Origin: a virus
Virus record (IMG/VR): IMGVR_UViG_3300009181_000245
Coordinates: 1 to 29,970 of that record
Length of the DNA: 29,970 nt
Strand: one strand, 5' to 3'
Part shown: piece after piece, positions 15,434 to 22,333 of the stretch
Layout of the letters: the number at the start of each line of letters is the position of its first letter
Position numbering within the stretch: position 1 is the first letter of the stretch
Translations under genes and position numbers: made by a program
Notes under the pieces: model-generated
What the model was told of the DNA's origin: nothing
The model's input: the letters and a program-made list of their open reading frames with translations, nothing else
Databases searched by the model: none

Positions 15434-16756
15434 ATGGGTATTGGTGGAGGTTCTAAATTTACACTCGAAAAAACTTGGCGCGCAAGTGGTGTCGGCACGA
15501 CTACGTTTAATGCACCAGGCAATATCGCAATCCCTTACGGTAGAAATGTAATCAACGTTGCTGGTGCAGGTGGCACCGGAACAGCAGCCATTTCTGGTAA
15601 CTTAAACTATAATCCACTTGTACCAGGAACATTAAACTATAATCCACTTGTTCCAGGAACATTAAACTACAATCCACTCGTTCCTGGTACTCTTAACTAT
15701 AACCCACTCGTTCCTGGTAACTTGAACTATAATCCACTTGTTCCTGGAACATTAAACTATAATCCTCTAGTTCCAGGCAATCTGAACTATAATCCGCTTG
15801 TTCCCGGAAACCTAAACTATAATCCACTTGTTCCTGGAACTGCCAACTATAATGCTGTCGTTCCGGGCACTTCTAACTATAATGCTGTCGTTCCGGGCAC
15901 TTCTAACTATAATGCTGTCGTTCCAGGCAATTCTAACTTTAACCCAATTGTTCCAGGAACTGCGAGCACATATAATCCAGAGAGCGCAGGAACAGCGAGC
16001 TCATATAATGCTCCAAGCCCAGGAACAATTGCTGGATATACTCCCTATAAAGCCAAAGCGGGTACCGGAGGCAATCCGTTCTATAATGCTCCAACTGCTG
16101 GTAATCTGAATTATAACTCTCCTTCTCCAGGTACAGTTGCAAGTTATAATTCTCCTTCAGGCGGCACATTTGCTGGTACTAATCCATCAAGTGGAGGTAC
16201 ATTTGCTGGTACTAATCCATCAAGTGGAGGTACATTTGCTGGTACTAATCCATCAAGCGGCGGTACTTTATCTTCATACAATGCTCCAACTGGCCAAACA
16301 TCGACCGGAACATATAATGCTCCAACTGGAAAAACATCGACCGGAACATATAATGCTCCAACTGGTCAAACATCAACAGCAACATACAATGCTCCAACTG
16401 GCCAAACATCGACCGGAACATATAATGCTCCAACTGGAAAAACATCAACAGGCACTTATAATGCACCAACGGGTCAAACCTCAACAGGCACTTATAATGC
16501 ACCAACGGGTCAAACCTCGACCGGAACATATAACGCTCCGACTGGACAAACGTCGTCAACATATAATCCAAATACTCCGGCAGTTGCCGGTACCTCATCA
16601 TCAGCGCTCGGCGTGACAGCTCCCGGATCGGCGACCGGAGGAACTCCAGCAACACCGGTAGGTCAAACACTTGTTAGCTATTATACATATCCAGATAACG
16701 CAACATATCCTGTGACAGTGGCTCCTGGGGGTAATATAACTATAGTAGTATCGTAA
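15434..16756 (+). CDS. Proline/glycine repeat fibre protein, candidate hydroxylation substrate
   Basis: A 440-aa protein starting 3 bp after the 905-aa fibre. Residues 1-55 are a short N-terminal module (FTLEKTWRASGVGTTTFNAPGN...). Residues 56-175 are twelve decapeptides of the type NYNPLVPGTL (eight NYNPLVPG, three NYNAVVPG, one NFNPIVPG). Degenerate Tyr-Asn-Pro units follow, then three GGTFAGTNPSS units and eight YNAPTGQTSTGT-type units to about residue 375. A C-terminal strand (LVSYYTYPDNATYPVTVAPGGNITIVVS) may cap the fibre. Nearly every decapeptide contains X-Pro-Gly, the sequence context favoured by prolyl 4-hydroxylases, and a gene of that class starts 24 bp downstream. No catalytic motif is seen. 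Being a virion protein is inferred from context. Confidence 0.75.
   Translation: MGIGGGSKFTLEKTWRASGVGTTTFNAPGNIAIPYGRNVINVAGAGGTGTAAISGNLNYNPLVPGTLNYNPLVPGTLNYNPLVPGTLNYNPLVPGNLNYNPLVPGTLNYNPLVPGNLNYNPLVPGNLNYNPLVPGTANYNAVVPGTSNYNAVVPGTSNYNAVVPGNSNFNPIVPGTASTYNPESAGTASSYNAPSPGTIAGYTPYKAKAGTGGNPFYNAPTAGNLNYNSPSPGTVASYNSPSGGTFAGTNPSSGGTFAGTNPSSGGTFAGTNPSSGGTLSSYNAPTGQTSTGTYNAPTGKTSTGTYNAPTGQTSTATYNAPTGQTSTGTYNAPTGKTSTGTYNAPTGQTSTGTYNAPTGQTSTGTYNAPTGQTSSTYNPNTPAVAGTSSSALGVTAPGSATGGTPATPVGQTLVSYYTYPDNATYPVTVAPGGNITIVVS
15599..15958 (+). repeat. 30-bp tandem repeats coding NYNPLVPG decapeptides (12 units)
   Basis: Twelve in-frame 30-bp units with a fixed period. Units 1-8 encode (N/T)LNYNPLVPG, units 9-11 encode (T)(A/S)NYNAVVPG and unit 12 encodes NSNFNPIVPG. 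Third positions vary between neighbours, so selection on the peptide rather than very recent DNA expansion explains most of the array; the NAVVPG units are nearly identical in DNA and look younger. Confidence 0.9.
16160..16258 (+). repeat. 33-bp tandem repeats coding GGTFAGTNPSS (3 units)
   Basis: Three almost identical 33-bp units in frame, differing only at a few third positions (GGCGGC/GGAGGT and AGTGGA/AGCGGC at the edges), which indicates recent expansion. Confidence 0.85.
16274..16558 (+). repeat. 36-bp tandem repeats coding TYNAPTGQTSTG (8 units)
   Basis: Eight in-frame 36-bp units; positions vary between Gln and Lys in TG(Q/K)TS, and the last unit is shortened to QTSS. Each unit contains Ala-Pro-Thr-Gly and a Ser/Thr cluster, a plausible O-glycosylation target. 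Confidence 0.85.
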
Positions 16757-16780
16757 TTTTTATATAATGAGGAATATATA

Positions 16781-17371
16781 ATGACTTTTGACTTTCAAAA
16801 ATATAATGCGCCGTTGGAGTGTTTTGCTATATGGGAAGGTGGATTTACACCTGAAGAAGTAGACAAAATCCTTTATATGGAATCTCTCCAAAACTTTGGA
16901 AAAGGTACAGTAGGATCAGAGAATGCAGTTGCTAAAAAAGAAGTCAGAGACTCTGAAATAGCATGGATTCACCCCGATCAACATTCCCATTGGTTATTTG
17001 AACGACTTGCTGCAATCACATCAACCATAAATCATCAACAATTTATGTATGATATTAAAGGTGTTGAACTTCTTCAATACACAAAATACAATATTAACCA
17101 ACACTACACTTGGCACTGGGATGTTGAGTTTGGTTGGCAAAACTTTCAGCGTAAAATCTCTGCCACGATGATGCTCTCTGATCCTGATGAGTATGAAGGT
17201 GGTGAACTCGAGGTTTGCAATAATGGCAATTTTGAAGATACTAAAGTAGTGAAACCTAAAAAAGGTGATATTGTTTTCTTTGCATCTTGGATGCCGCATC
17301 GAGTAAAACCAGTTATTTCTGGTGAAAGAAAATCATTGGTAATGTGGGTAATGGGAAAAAGGCAATCGTAA
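16781..17371 (+). CDS. Prolyl 4-hydroxylase/PKHD-type 2OG-Fe(II) dioxygenase
   Basis: A 196-aa protein. It shows the full catalytic set of the P4H/PKHD superfamily: YTWHWDVEFG (Fe ligands H112 and D114), RKISATMMLSDPDEYEGGELEV (strand and Gly-Gly turn), and KKGDIVFFASWMPHRVKPVISGERKSLVMWV (third ligand H173, 2-oxoglutarate anchor R183). These enzymes hydroxylate prolyl residues in peptides or similar substrates using Fe(II), O2 and 2OG. The length is that of the bare catalytic domain. It follows the Pro-Gly repeat gene after 24 bp with a TGAGGA ribosome-binding site, and overlaps the next gene by one base. Acting on the neighbouring repeat protein is inference; relatives are widespread in marine T4-like phages. 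Confidence 0.88.
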   Translation: MTFDFQKYNAPLECFAIWEGGFTPEEVDKILYMESLQNFGKGTVGSENAVAKKEVRDSEIAWIHPDQHSHWLFERLAAITSTINHQQFMYDIKGVELLQYTKYNINQHYTWHWDVEFGWQNFQRKISATMMLSDPDEYEGGELEVCNNGNFEDTKVVKPKKGDIVFFASWMPHRVKPVISGERKSLVMWVMGKRQS

Positions 17372-18087
17372 TGTTTAACTTCTTTAAAAAACCGGTGATG
17401 GAATTCTATTGCCATCCAGAACAACATGGTGTTATTCCTGAACCAAAACCGGCTGCAAAGTATATAGCAGATTGGTTTAAAAAAATTCCTGTCGATCTTG
17501 ATGAAAGAGACACGTTTGGTGCTCGATCAATGTCTGCAAAGAAATGTATGCCAATGCTAGATGCAATGACATTAGGATACGTGATTCCTTTACAAGCAGA
17601 TCTACATCTCATTTCTAATCACGATCGCACTCATATTGAGGTGACAAATCCTCCTGGTACAAAGATTTGTGAGTTTCATAATATCAAGCAAGTTGGTGAA
17701 AAGACTGCGCCCGGATTTCCGGCAGCTCCAATAAAGTTCATCAACTATTGGGTGATTAAAACAAAGCCCGGTTATTCTACGATGATCATGCCATTAGTTA
17801 ATAATTTTGATAATGACTTTACGTGTTTGTCAGGTCTTGTCGACACTGATAGATATCCTAAAGAAATCAATTTTCCTGCAATCTGGCACACTCCTAACTT
17901 TGATGATATTATTCCAGCAGGAACTCCACTTGTTGTAGTGTTTCCTATTAAAAGAAGCGATATTCCATCTAAACCAATCGTCAGAGAAATGACCACTAAA
18001 GAATTTAAACACATTGATAATATCAAAAAAGCACAAGACAGTCGTCGTCATGTCTATACACAAGAATTGAGGGAACCTAGAAAATGA
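17371..18087 (+). CDS. Unknown protein, paralogue of the next gene
   Basis: 238 aa from ATG 17371 (TAATG overlap with the hydroxylase); the upstream in-frame ATG at 17344 lies inside the hydroxylase. It begins MFNFFKKPVMEFYCHPEQHG and contains CMPMLDAMTLGYVIPLQADLHL, APIKFINYWVIKTKPGYSTMIMP and GTPLVVVFPIKR. The same order of elements is found in the 18084-18803 product, so the two are paralogues from an old duplication. It vaguely resembles the DUF6065 type of protein; I do not know its activity. There are no metal-binding or nucleotide motifs. The C-terminus is basic and helical. Its place between hydroxylase and glycosyltransferase genes suggests a role in the same modification process, but this is unproven. 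Confidence 0.75.
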   Translation: MFNFFKKPVMEFYCHPEQHGVIPEPKPAAKYIADWFKKIPVDLDERDTFGARSMSAKKCMPMLDAMTLGYVIPLQADLHLISNHDRTHIEVTNPPGTKICEFHNIKQVGEKTAPGFPAAPIKFINYWVIKTKPGYSTMIMPLVNNFDNDFTCLSGLVDTDRYPKEINFPAIWHTPNFDDIIPAGTPLVVVFPIKRSDIPSKPIVREMTTKEFKHIDNIKKAQDSRRHVYTQELREPRK

Positions 18088-18803
18088 TTTTCAATTTTCT
18101 TAAAAAGAAAAAAGATCTTGAATTTGTAGATACCAGTAGAACTGCTTATCAGACATATCCTGTTGTAAGAGCGGCTGATATCAAACCGCGCACATTTGAA
18201 TATCAAAAAAACAAATACAAAAAGCATATGTTGCCTCACTGCCCCGGTATGATTCAATATGCTGAGATGGGATATATTATTCCTGCATGGATTGATATTC
18301 ACATTAGAGCGAATAAAGCAGGTGTTGCTCACTATATTGGATCTGACGAACGCGGAACCCGCGGATATTTGCCAGGTAGAGTAATGGGTGCAGACGTAAT
18401 CGATGGGATCTTTGAACCAGAAGATGGTGTTCCGTTGACTCCTCTTAATTTTGGAGCACCTTGGGCTATTTTTGGTCGTGGTAATATTACAGCCTTGTTA
18501 TTACCTGCGATTTATCATTCAGACTTCTTAGACGATTTGATGGTATTACCTGGATCTGTTGATTATGAAAAGTTTCATACTGCCAATTTTATCTGTGCTC
18601 CAAAGCGTGAGTGCGAGGTACATATCAAAGCTGGAGATCCTTTGTTGCATGTGATCCCGTTCTGGAATAAAGAATTTAATGCTGGATTTGGGCCTGGATC
18701 ACAAGATCAAGTAGACAAATGGAATAATGAAATTCCCGGTGATGATAAACAATATTATCGTAGGTTTCAAATGTTAAAGAAAGTGTTTAGGTTGTCAAAA
18801 TGA
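18084..18803 (+). CDS. Unknown protein, paralogue of the previous gene
   Basis: A 239-aa protein overlapping the upstream gene by 4 bases (ATGA). It begins MIFNFLKKKKDLEF, then CPGMIQYAEMGYIIPAWIDIHI, LNFGAPWAIFGRGNITALLLPAIY, LPGSVDYEKFHTANFICAP and GDPLLHVIPFWNKEF, matching the order of elements in the 17371 product (GLVDTDRYPKEINFPA, GTPLVVVFPI). It differs mainly in the N-terminal 40 residues and a loop (DERGTRGYLPGRV). Both copies appear intact, which argues for distinct roles or a heteromer. Function is unknown. It overlaps the glycosyltransferase start by 4 bases. Confidence 0.75.
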   Translation: MIFNFLKKKKDLEFVDTSRTAYQTYPVVRAADIKPRTFEYQKNKYKKHMLPHCPGMIQYAEMGYIIPAWIDIHIRANKAGVAHYIGSDERGTRGYLPGRVMGADVIDGIFEPEDGVPLTPLNFGAPWAIFGRGNITALLLPAIYHSDFLDDLMVLPGSVDYEKFHTANFICAPKRECEVHIKAGDPLLHVIPFWNKEFNAGFGPGSQDQVDKWNNEIPGDDKQYYRRFQMLKKVFRLSK

Positions 18804-19870
18804 AAATATTTGTATCAATCTGTTCTTATAGAGATCCACTTTTACATTATACTCTTGAGAGTTTAATTGAAAACAAATCAAATAGACACGAAGCAACTTA
18901 CTCGATCTTAGAACAGATCGTATACAAAGACTCGCTTGAGAAGTTATATCCAGAACTTGTGGCAAGACCGGATGTTGTTTATAAAAGAGTCGAACCACAA
19001 TATTCAGACGGGGTAGGTTGGGCGAGAAAGGTTAACTCACTGAATGTAAGAGATGAGGATTTCTTTTATCAAATCGACAGTCATATGGTGTTCGATGAAA
19101 ACTGGGATCGATATCTTGTAGAAGACTATAAGCGTGGTGTCAAGAAATCTGGTAGTAAGAAAGTTATTATTGACGGTGGAACTAAAACTTATACGTTAAC
19201 TGAAAAGTTTGAACCGTATAAACATATAGAAGCTTACGGAATTACCACACATGCAAAATATTTTATGTGGGACAGAAATTCTATATTAGCAGTACATGGA
19301 CATCATGTTCCTCCTACACCAGATGTGATGCCTACAGCACATCTTTTTGCCGGCAATCTTTTTACTCATGTCGAATGGCTTCAAAATGTAGGAATCAATC
19401 ATCTTTCGTTTTTTGATGCTGAAGAACAGCTTCTTACTATGACATCATTTGAAGCCGGTTACTATATGTACGCGCCGACTGAAGTTAAAGTATATCATTT
19501 CGCCGGATCCGGAGAGTATACTACTAAACAGTGGTATAAACCTATTATTAGTATGGATAAATACTCAGAATGCGTAAAAATATCTGTTAAACAGTGGACA
19601 GATTATCTTGAATATGTTCAAGAATCCGTTCTCATAGATTACTACAAATATTCTGGCGTAGATTACATTAATCAAAAGATCGAAGATCGCGGTCGAGACT
19701 ATCCTGCATTAGTCAGTAAAATGAATTATCCTTTGATACCAGGCGAAACTCACGTCGTTATTAATAAAGAAATTGAAGAAGACACTAAATCTAATATAAT
19801 TGTTAATGAAGAAATTCAAGATGATAAAGGTGAAATAACAAATGACAGTGCCGAATCTCAAACGGAATAG
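18800..19870 (+). CDS. GT60-like (Skp1 GlcNAc-transferase type) glycosyltransferase
   Basis: A 356-aa GT-A fold enzyme. It opens with MKIFVSICSYRDPLLHYTLESLIENK, has GVGWARKVNSLNVRDEDFFYQIDSHMVFDENWD with the metal-binding D93-S-H95 triad, and later GNLFTHVEWLQNVG...SFFDAEEQLLTMTSFEAGYYMYAPTEVKVYHF (about 184-235). These three blocks are the pattern of the PF11397 / CAZy GT60 family, whose characterised members transfer GlcNAc to polypeptide Thr/Ser or, in Dictyostelium Skp1, to hydroxyproline. The donor sugar here is not proven. The last ~55 residues are acidic and look like a flexible tail. It overlaps both neighbours (4 and 29 bases), so it is in an operon with them. Pairing with the hydroxylase at 16781 is the key context. 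Confidence 0.82.
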   Translation: MKIFVSICSYRDPLLHYTLESLIENKSNRHEATYSILEQIVYKDSLEKLYPELVARPDVVYKRVEPQYSDGVGWARKVNSLNVRDEDFFYQIDSHMVFDENWDRYLVEDYKRGVKKSGSKKVIIDGGTKTYTLTEKFEPYKHIEAYGITTHAKYFMWDRNSILAVHGHHVPPTPDVMPTAHLFAGNLFTHVEWLQNVGINHLSFFDAEEQLLTMTSFEAGYYMYAPTEVKVYHFAGSGEYTTKQWYKPIISMDKYSECVKISVKQWTDYLEYVQESVLIDYYKYSGVDYINQKIEDRGRDYPALVSKMNYPLIPGETHVVINKEIEEDTKSNIIVNEEIQDDKGEITNDSAESQTE

Positions 19871-20303
19871 AGAATGTGGAGATTGTAAAGAATGCTGTAC
19901 GGGCACTTTATATGCTGATATTTACGGAAAAATTATGGATAAGGGAAGACCGTGTCACTACTTAGGTGGAGAGGGTTGCACTATTTATGAAAAAAGGCCA
20001 GGTGTTTGTAAAGCATATGCATGTGAATGGCTAAGAGATGATTCGACACTTATTCCAGAATGGATGAGACCGGATTTATCAAAAGTTATTATTACGCAAA
20101 AAGGCTGGGGTGATAATCTTCAACACAATTATTGGAATATCGCAGAAAGCCATCAGAAGATTGATTCTGTAATCTTAAATTGGGTCTATATGTATACGTC
20201 TTCTCATAATATATGTGCTAACATTGAAGTTGACGGAAGATGGTATCAAATGGGCCCTCCCGAATTTGTAGAATATATGCAGAGAAGTGTTTCGGCGACT
20301 TAA
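19842..20303 (+). CDS. CxxCxxCC-type (YkgJ-like) metal-binding protein
   Basis: A 153-aa protein starting 29 bases inside the glycosyltransferase gene; a later start would remove the cysteine motif, and GGTGA precedes this ATG. Cysteines at C12-x2-C15-x2-C18-C19, C38, C46, C56 and C61 (ECGDCKECC...PCHYLGGEGCTIYEKRPGVCKAYACEW) fit the zinc/iron-chelating YkgJ domain, PF03692. Members are proposed to bind Fe or Zn; their biochemical role is poorly known. In this setting it could supply or protect iron for the several Fe(II) enzymes nearby, or be a flavin/Fe-S-like partner; both are speculation. The C-terminal half has no recognised motif. Confidence 0.8.
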   Translation: MTVPNLKRNRECGDCKECCTGTLYADIYGKIMDKGRPCHYLGGEGCTIYEKRPGVCKAYACEWLRDDSTLIPEWMRPDLSKVIITQKGWGDNLQHNYWNIAESHQKIDSVILNWVYMYTSSHNICANIEVDGRWYQMGPPEFVEYMQRSVSAT

Positions 20304-20307
20304 ATCT

Positions 20308-20901
20308 ATGTTATACGAAGAAATAAAACTTAAAAATCCTGGGGTATTAAAAACAAAACTACCTAATGATATATTCAGGCAGATAAAAGCTGATGCACTT
20401 GCAGATGCTGAAAAAAAGATCCCATATAATGAACATTTAGTAGGTCAAATTGCTGGTGAATATCAAATCAAAGTAAATCCATATTTTGAAAAAATTATTA
20501 ATAATATGTGGATTGAATATAGAGAAAGATTTGACTATCATCTTTCAAACCAATATTATATTTCTGATACAGCATGGATAAATGTCCAGAAAAAACATGA
20601 ATTCAATCCCGTGCATCATCATGAAGGTGCAGCATCTTGGGTTATATGGTTACAGATCCCGTATGATTTAGAGGAAGAATTGAACACTTTTAAAAATGCA
20701 AAAAGTCGTGATACTTCTTTATTTTATTTTTATTATAATTCGTTTATAGGAACACAAGAAAATTCCCCGCTGTATATTGATAAACAATGGGAAGGAACTA
20801 TGATTATGTTTCCGGCGATGCTGAAGCATAGCGTATATCCATTTTATACTACAGACTCTCCAAGAATTTCAATATCTGGGAACATTGAAGTCCATGCATG
20901 A
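20308..20901 (+). CDS. 2OG-Fe(II) oxygenase-like protein (TIGR02466-like)
   Basis: 197 aa from ATG 20308, 4 bases after the previous stop; an in-frame GTG at 20287 is possible but would overlap. Core elements: AWINVQKKHEFNPVHHHEGAASWVIWLQIPYD (HxH at H103/H105), GTMIMFPAMLKHSVYPFY (H174) and SPRISISGNIEV (R186). This is the 'N..H.H.....SwV.wl..P' layout of phage 2OG oxygenases, related in type to the 11742 gene but divergent in sequence. An N-terminal ~90-residue helical region precedes the core. The substrate is unknown. It overlaps the next gene by 8 bases. Confidence 0.75.
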   Translation: MLYEEIKLKNPGVLKTKLPNDIFRQIKADALADAEKKIPYNEHLVGQIAGEYQIKVNPYFEKIINNMWIEYRERFDYHLSNQYYISDTAWINVQKKHEFNPVHHHEGAASWVIWLQIPYDLEEELNTFKNAKSRDTSLFYFYYNSFIGTQENSPLYIDKQWEGTMIMFPAMLKHSVYPFYTTDSPRISISGNIEVHA

Positions 20902-21724
20902 TATTCAATTTTGGAAAGAATTATGTCCAAATCTTACGATTGCAGAAATAGATCGTTGGGCAACACCGTCAGAAATTGCTATAGAAGATGTCAAAGATAA
21001 AATAGTTAACGACGGATATTTCCATATACCATTTGACTCATGGAATCTGCCTTTCGATGAAATGACTCGATGCATTGAAAAGTTAAAAGATCTTGATATG
21101 CAACCAGTATGGTGTTTTATATACGACGAGTTTTGGTTATTGACGGTCAAGATCGATGCACACATCAAATCTATTCTTGGTGAAAATTATTATCGGCTTC
21201 CTGAAGTGTGGGCATGGCATATCGATCCATCGAAAGAAGAAAGAGGCTGGAAGATACATCGAGAAGGCGGATATTATAGTACATTTGATGACGGTCTTCC
21301 AAAAACTTTAACTATCTGGATTCCTTTAACAGATGCAACTTCAGAGAATGGTTGCATGTGTGTCGTGCCAATAGCAAACGATCCTAACTTTTATAATACA
21401 GACGAATCGTATTATGCAAATTGGCAAGAAGATTTTTATGATAATAGTAAAAAAATACTTGAAGCCAAATCAGGAGATGTGCTTGGATGGCATCCGCAGA
21501 TATTACATTGGGGGAAAAAATCTACTAATAAAAATGCAAATCCGCGAATATCAATATCCATGGAGTTTGTTTCGAATCGTATATTAGAACTAAATGATAC
21601 TGCGTGTTTTTATGACAAAGAAGAACATCCATGGTTAGATCCATTTTATATTCCAGATCTGACTAAAAAGACAGAACTCATAAATAAGCTAGTATCACGA
21701 TATCAACATATGTGGGAAAAGTAA
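20894..21724 (+). CDS. Phytanoyl-CoA dioxygenase (PhyH)-like oxygenase
   Basis: 276 aa from ATG 20894 (a TTG at 20885 is an alternative start). A PhyH-type layout is visible: DGYFHIPF near residue 41, VWAWHIDPSKEERGWKIHREGGYYS (ligands H122 and E124, an HxE variant), TIWIPLTDATSENGCMCVVP, GDVLGWHPQILHWGKKST (H205) and NPRISISMEFV (R218). PhyH enzymes hydroxylate lipid, amino-acid or sugar-linked small molecules and some peptides; the substrate here is unknown. It starts inside the preceding oxygenase gene and its stop abuts the methyltransferase start, so it is in the operon. Confidence 0.8.
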   Translation: MHDIQFWKELCPNLTIAEIDRWATPSEIAIEDVKDKIVNDGYFHIPFDSWNLPFDEMTRCIEKLKDLDMQPVWCFIYDEFWLLTVKIDAHIKSILGENYYRLPEVWAWHIDPSKEERGWKIHREGGYYSTFDDGLPKTLTIWIPLTDATSENGCMCVVPIANDPNFYNTDESYYANWQEDFYDNSKKILEAKSGDVLGWHPQILHWGKKSTNKNANPRISISMEFVSNRILELNDTACFYDKEEHPWLDPFYIPDLTKKTELINKLVSRYQHMWEK

Positions 21725-22333
21725 ATGCCTGAACTAACCAAATACGAAAAATTAGTAAGACTTCAGCCGGTCGATTTTGTGCCTGAGATACAATTGTATC
21801 TATGTGATACAGCACATCACATCGTATATCCCGATAGATATCCTTGTTGGGCATACGCATGGGTAGGCGGAAAGGCACTTGCCAGATATATTCTTGATAA
21901 TCCGCAATTAGTTCAAGGCAAAACAATCATTGACATGGCAGCTGGATCTGGAATTGCAGCCATCGCAGCTAAAATGGCTGGCGCTGCAAGAGTAATAGCA
22001 GTCGATGACTATACACCGAGTATAGAAATCATGCAACTCAATGCTGAAGCGAATGGCGTTGAAATAGAATTGGTTCAACAAAGCGTTTTTGACTATCAAC
22101 CAAGCCACGCCTATGACTTATTCATAATGGGCGATCCATTCTATAACGATGATCTCTTCTCGTATGTTGAAAATAATTTCAAACCAGTACTTGTCGGATG
22201 CCCGGTAAGATCTCATACTTTGTATTATAATTTTTATGTAAAAAATCCAATACACACATATACTATTGAATCACCTCCAGGCTACGACGACTATCTCGAA
22301 TTTGACACACACATTTGGTGGTTAAGTGCCTAA
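21725..22333 (+). CDS. METTL20/ETFB-KMT-like class I methyltransferase
   Basis: A 202-aa Rossmann-fold SAM-dependent methyltransferase. Upstream of the fold is CWAYAWVGGKALARYILDNPQLVQGK, then motif I IIDMAAGSGIAAIAAK (68-83), the acidic residue of motif II in VIAVDDY (D94/D95), LNAEANGV, and GDPFYND (136-142) in the motif IV region. This combination (W-Y-A-W-G-G..LA, G-x-G, GD-FY) matches the METTL20 / Methyltr_16 group of protein lysine and small-molecule N-methyltransferases. A protein substrate is therefore plausible but not shown. It is encoded with no gap after the PhyH-like gene and overlaps the sulfotransferase by 8 bases. Confidence 0.8.
   Translation: MPELTKYEKLVRLQPVDFVPEIQLYLCDTAHHIVYPDRYPCWAYAWVGGKALARYILDNPQLVQGKTIIDMAAGSGIAAIAAKMAGAARVIAVDDYTPSIEIMQLNAEANGVEIELVQQSVFDYQPSHAYDLFIMGDPFYNDDLFSYVENNFKPVLVGCPVRSHTLYYNFYVKNPIHTYTIESPPGYDDYLEFDTHIWWLSA

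Noticed and set aside
15599-15958. CRISPR-like array because of regular 30-bp spacing
   Set aside because: The units are contiguous coding repeats without spacers, in frame within one gene.
15939-16670. Open frames on both strands across the YNPLVPG and YNAPTG arrays
   Set aside because: Repeat-generated shadows of the 440-aa gene; low-complexity with no independent signals.
16757-16780. Possible late promoter (TATATAAT) before the hydroxylase
   Set aside because: It differs from TATAAATA at several positions, whereas all other late boxes in the window are exact; read-through from 12677 is enough.
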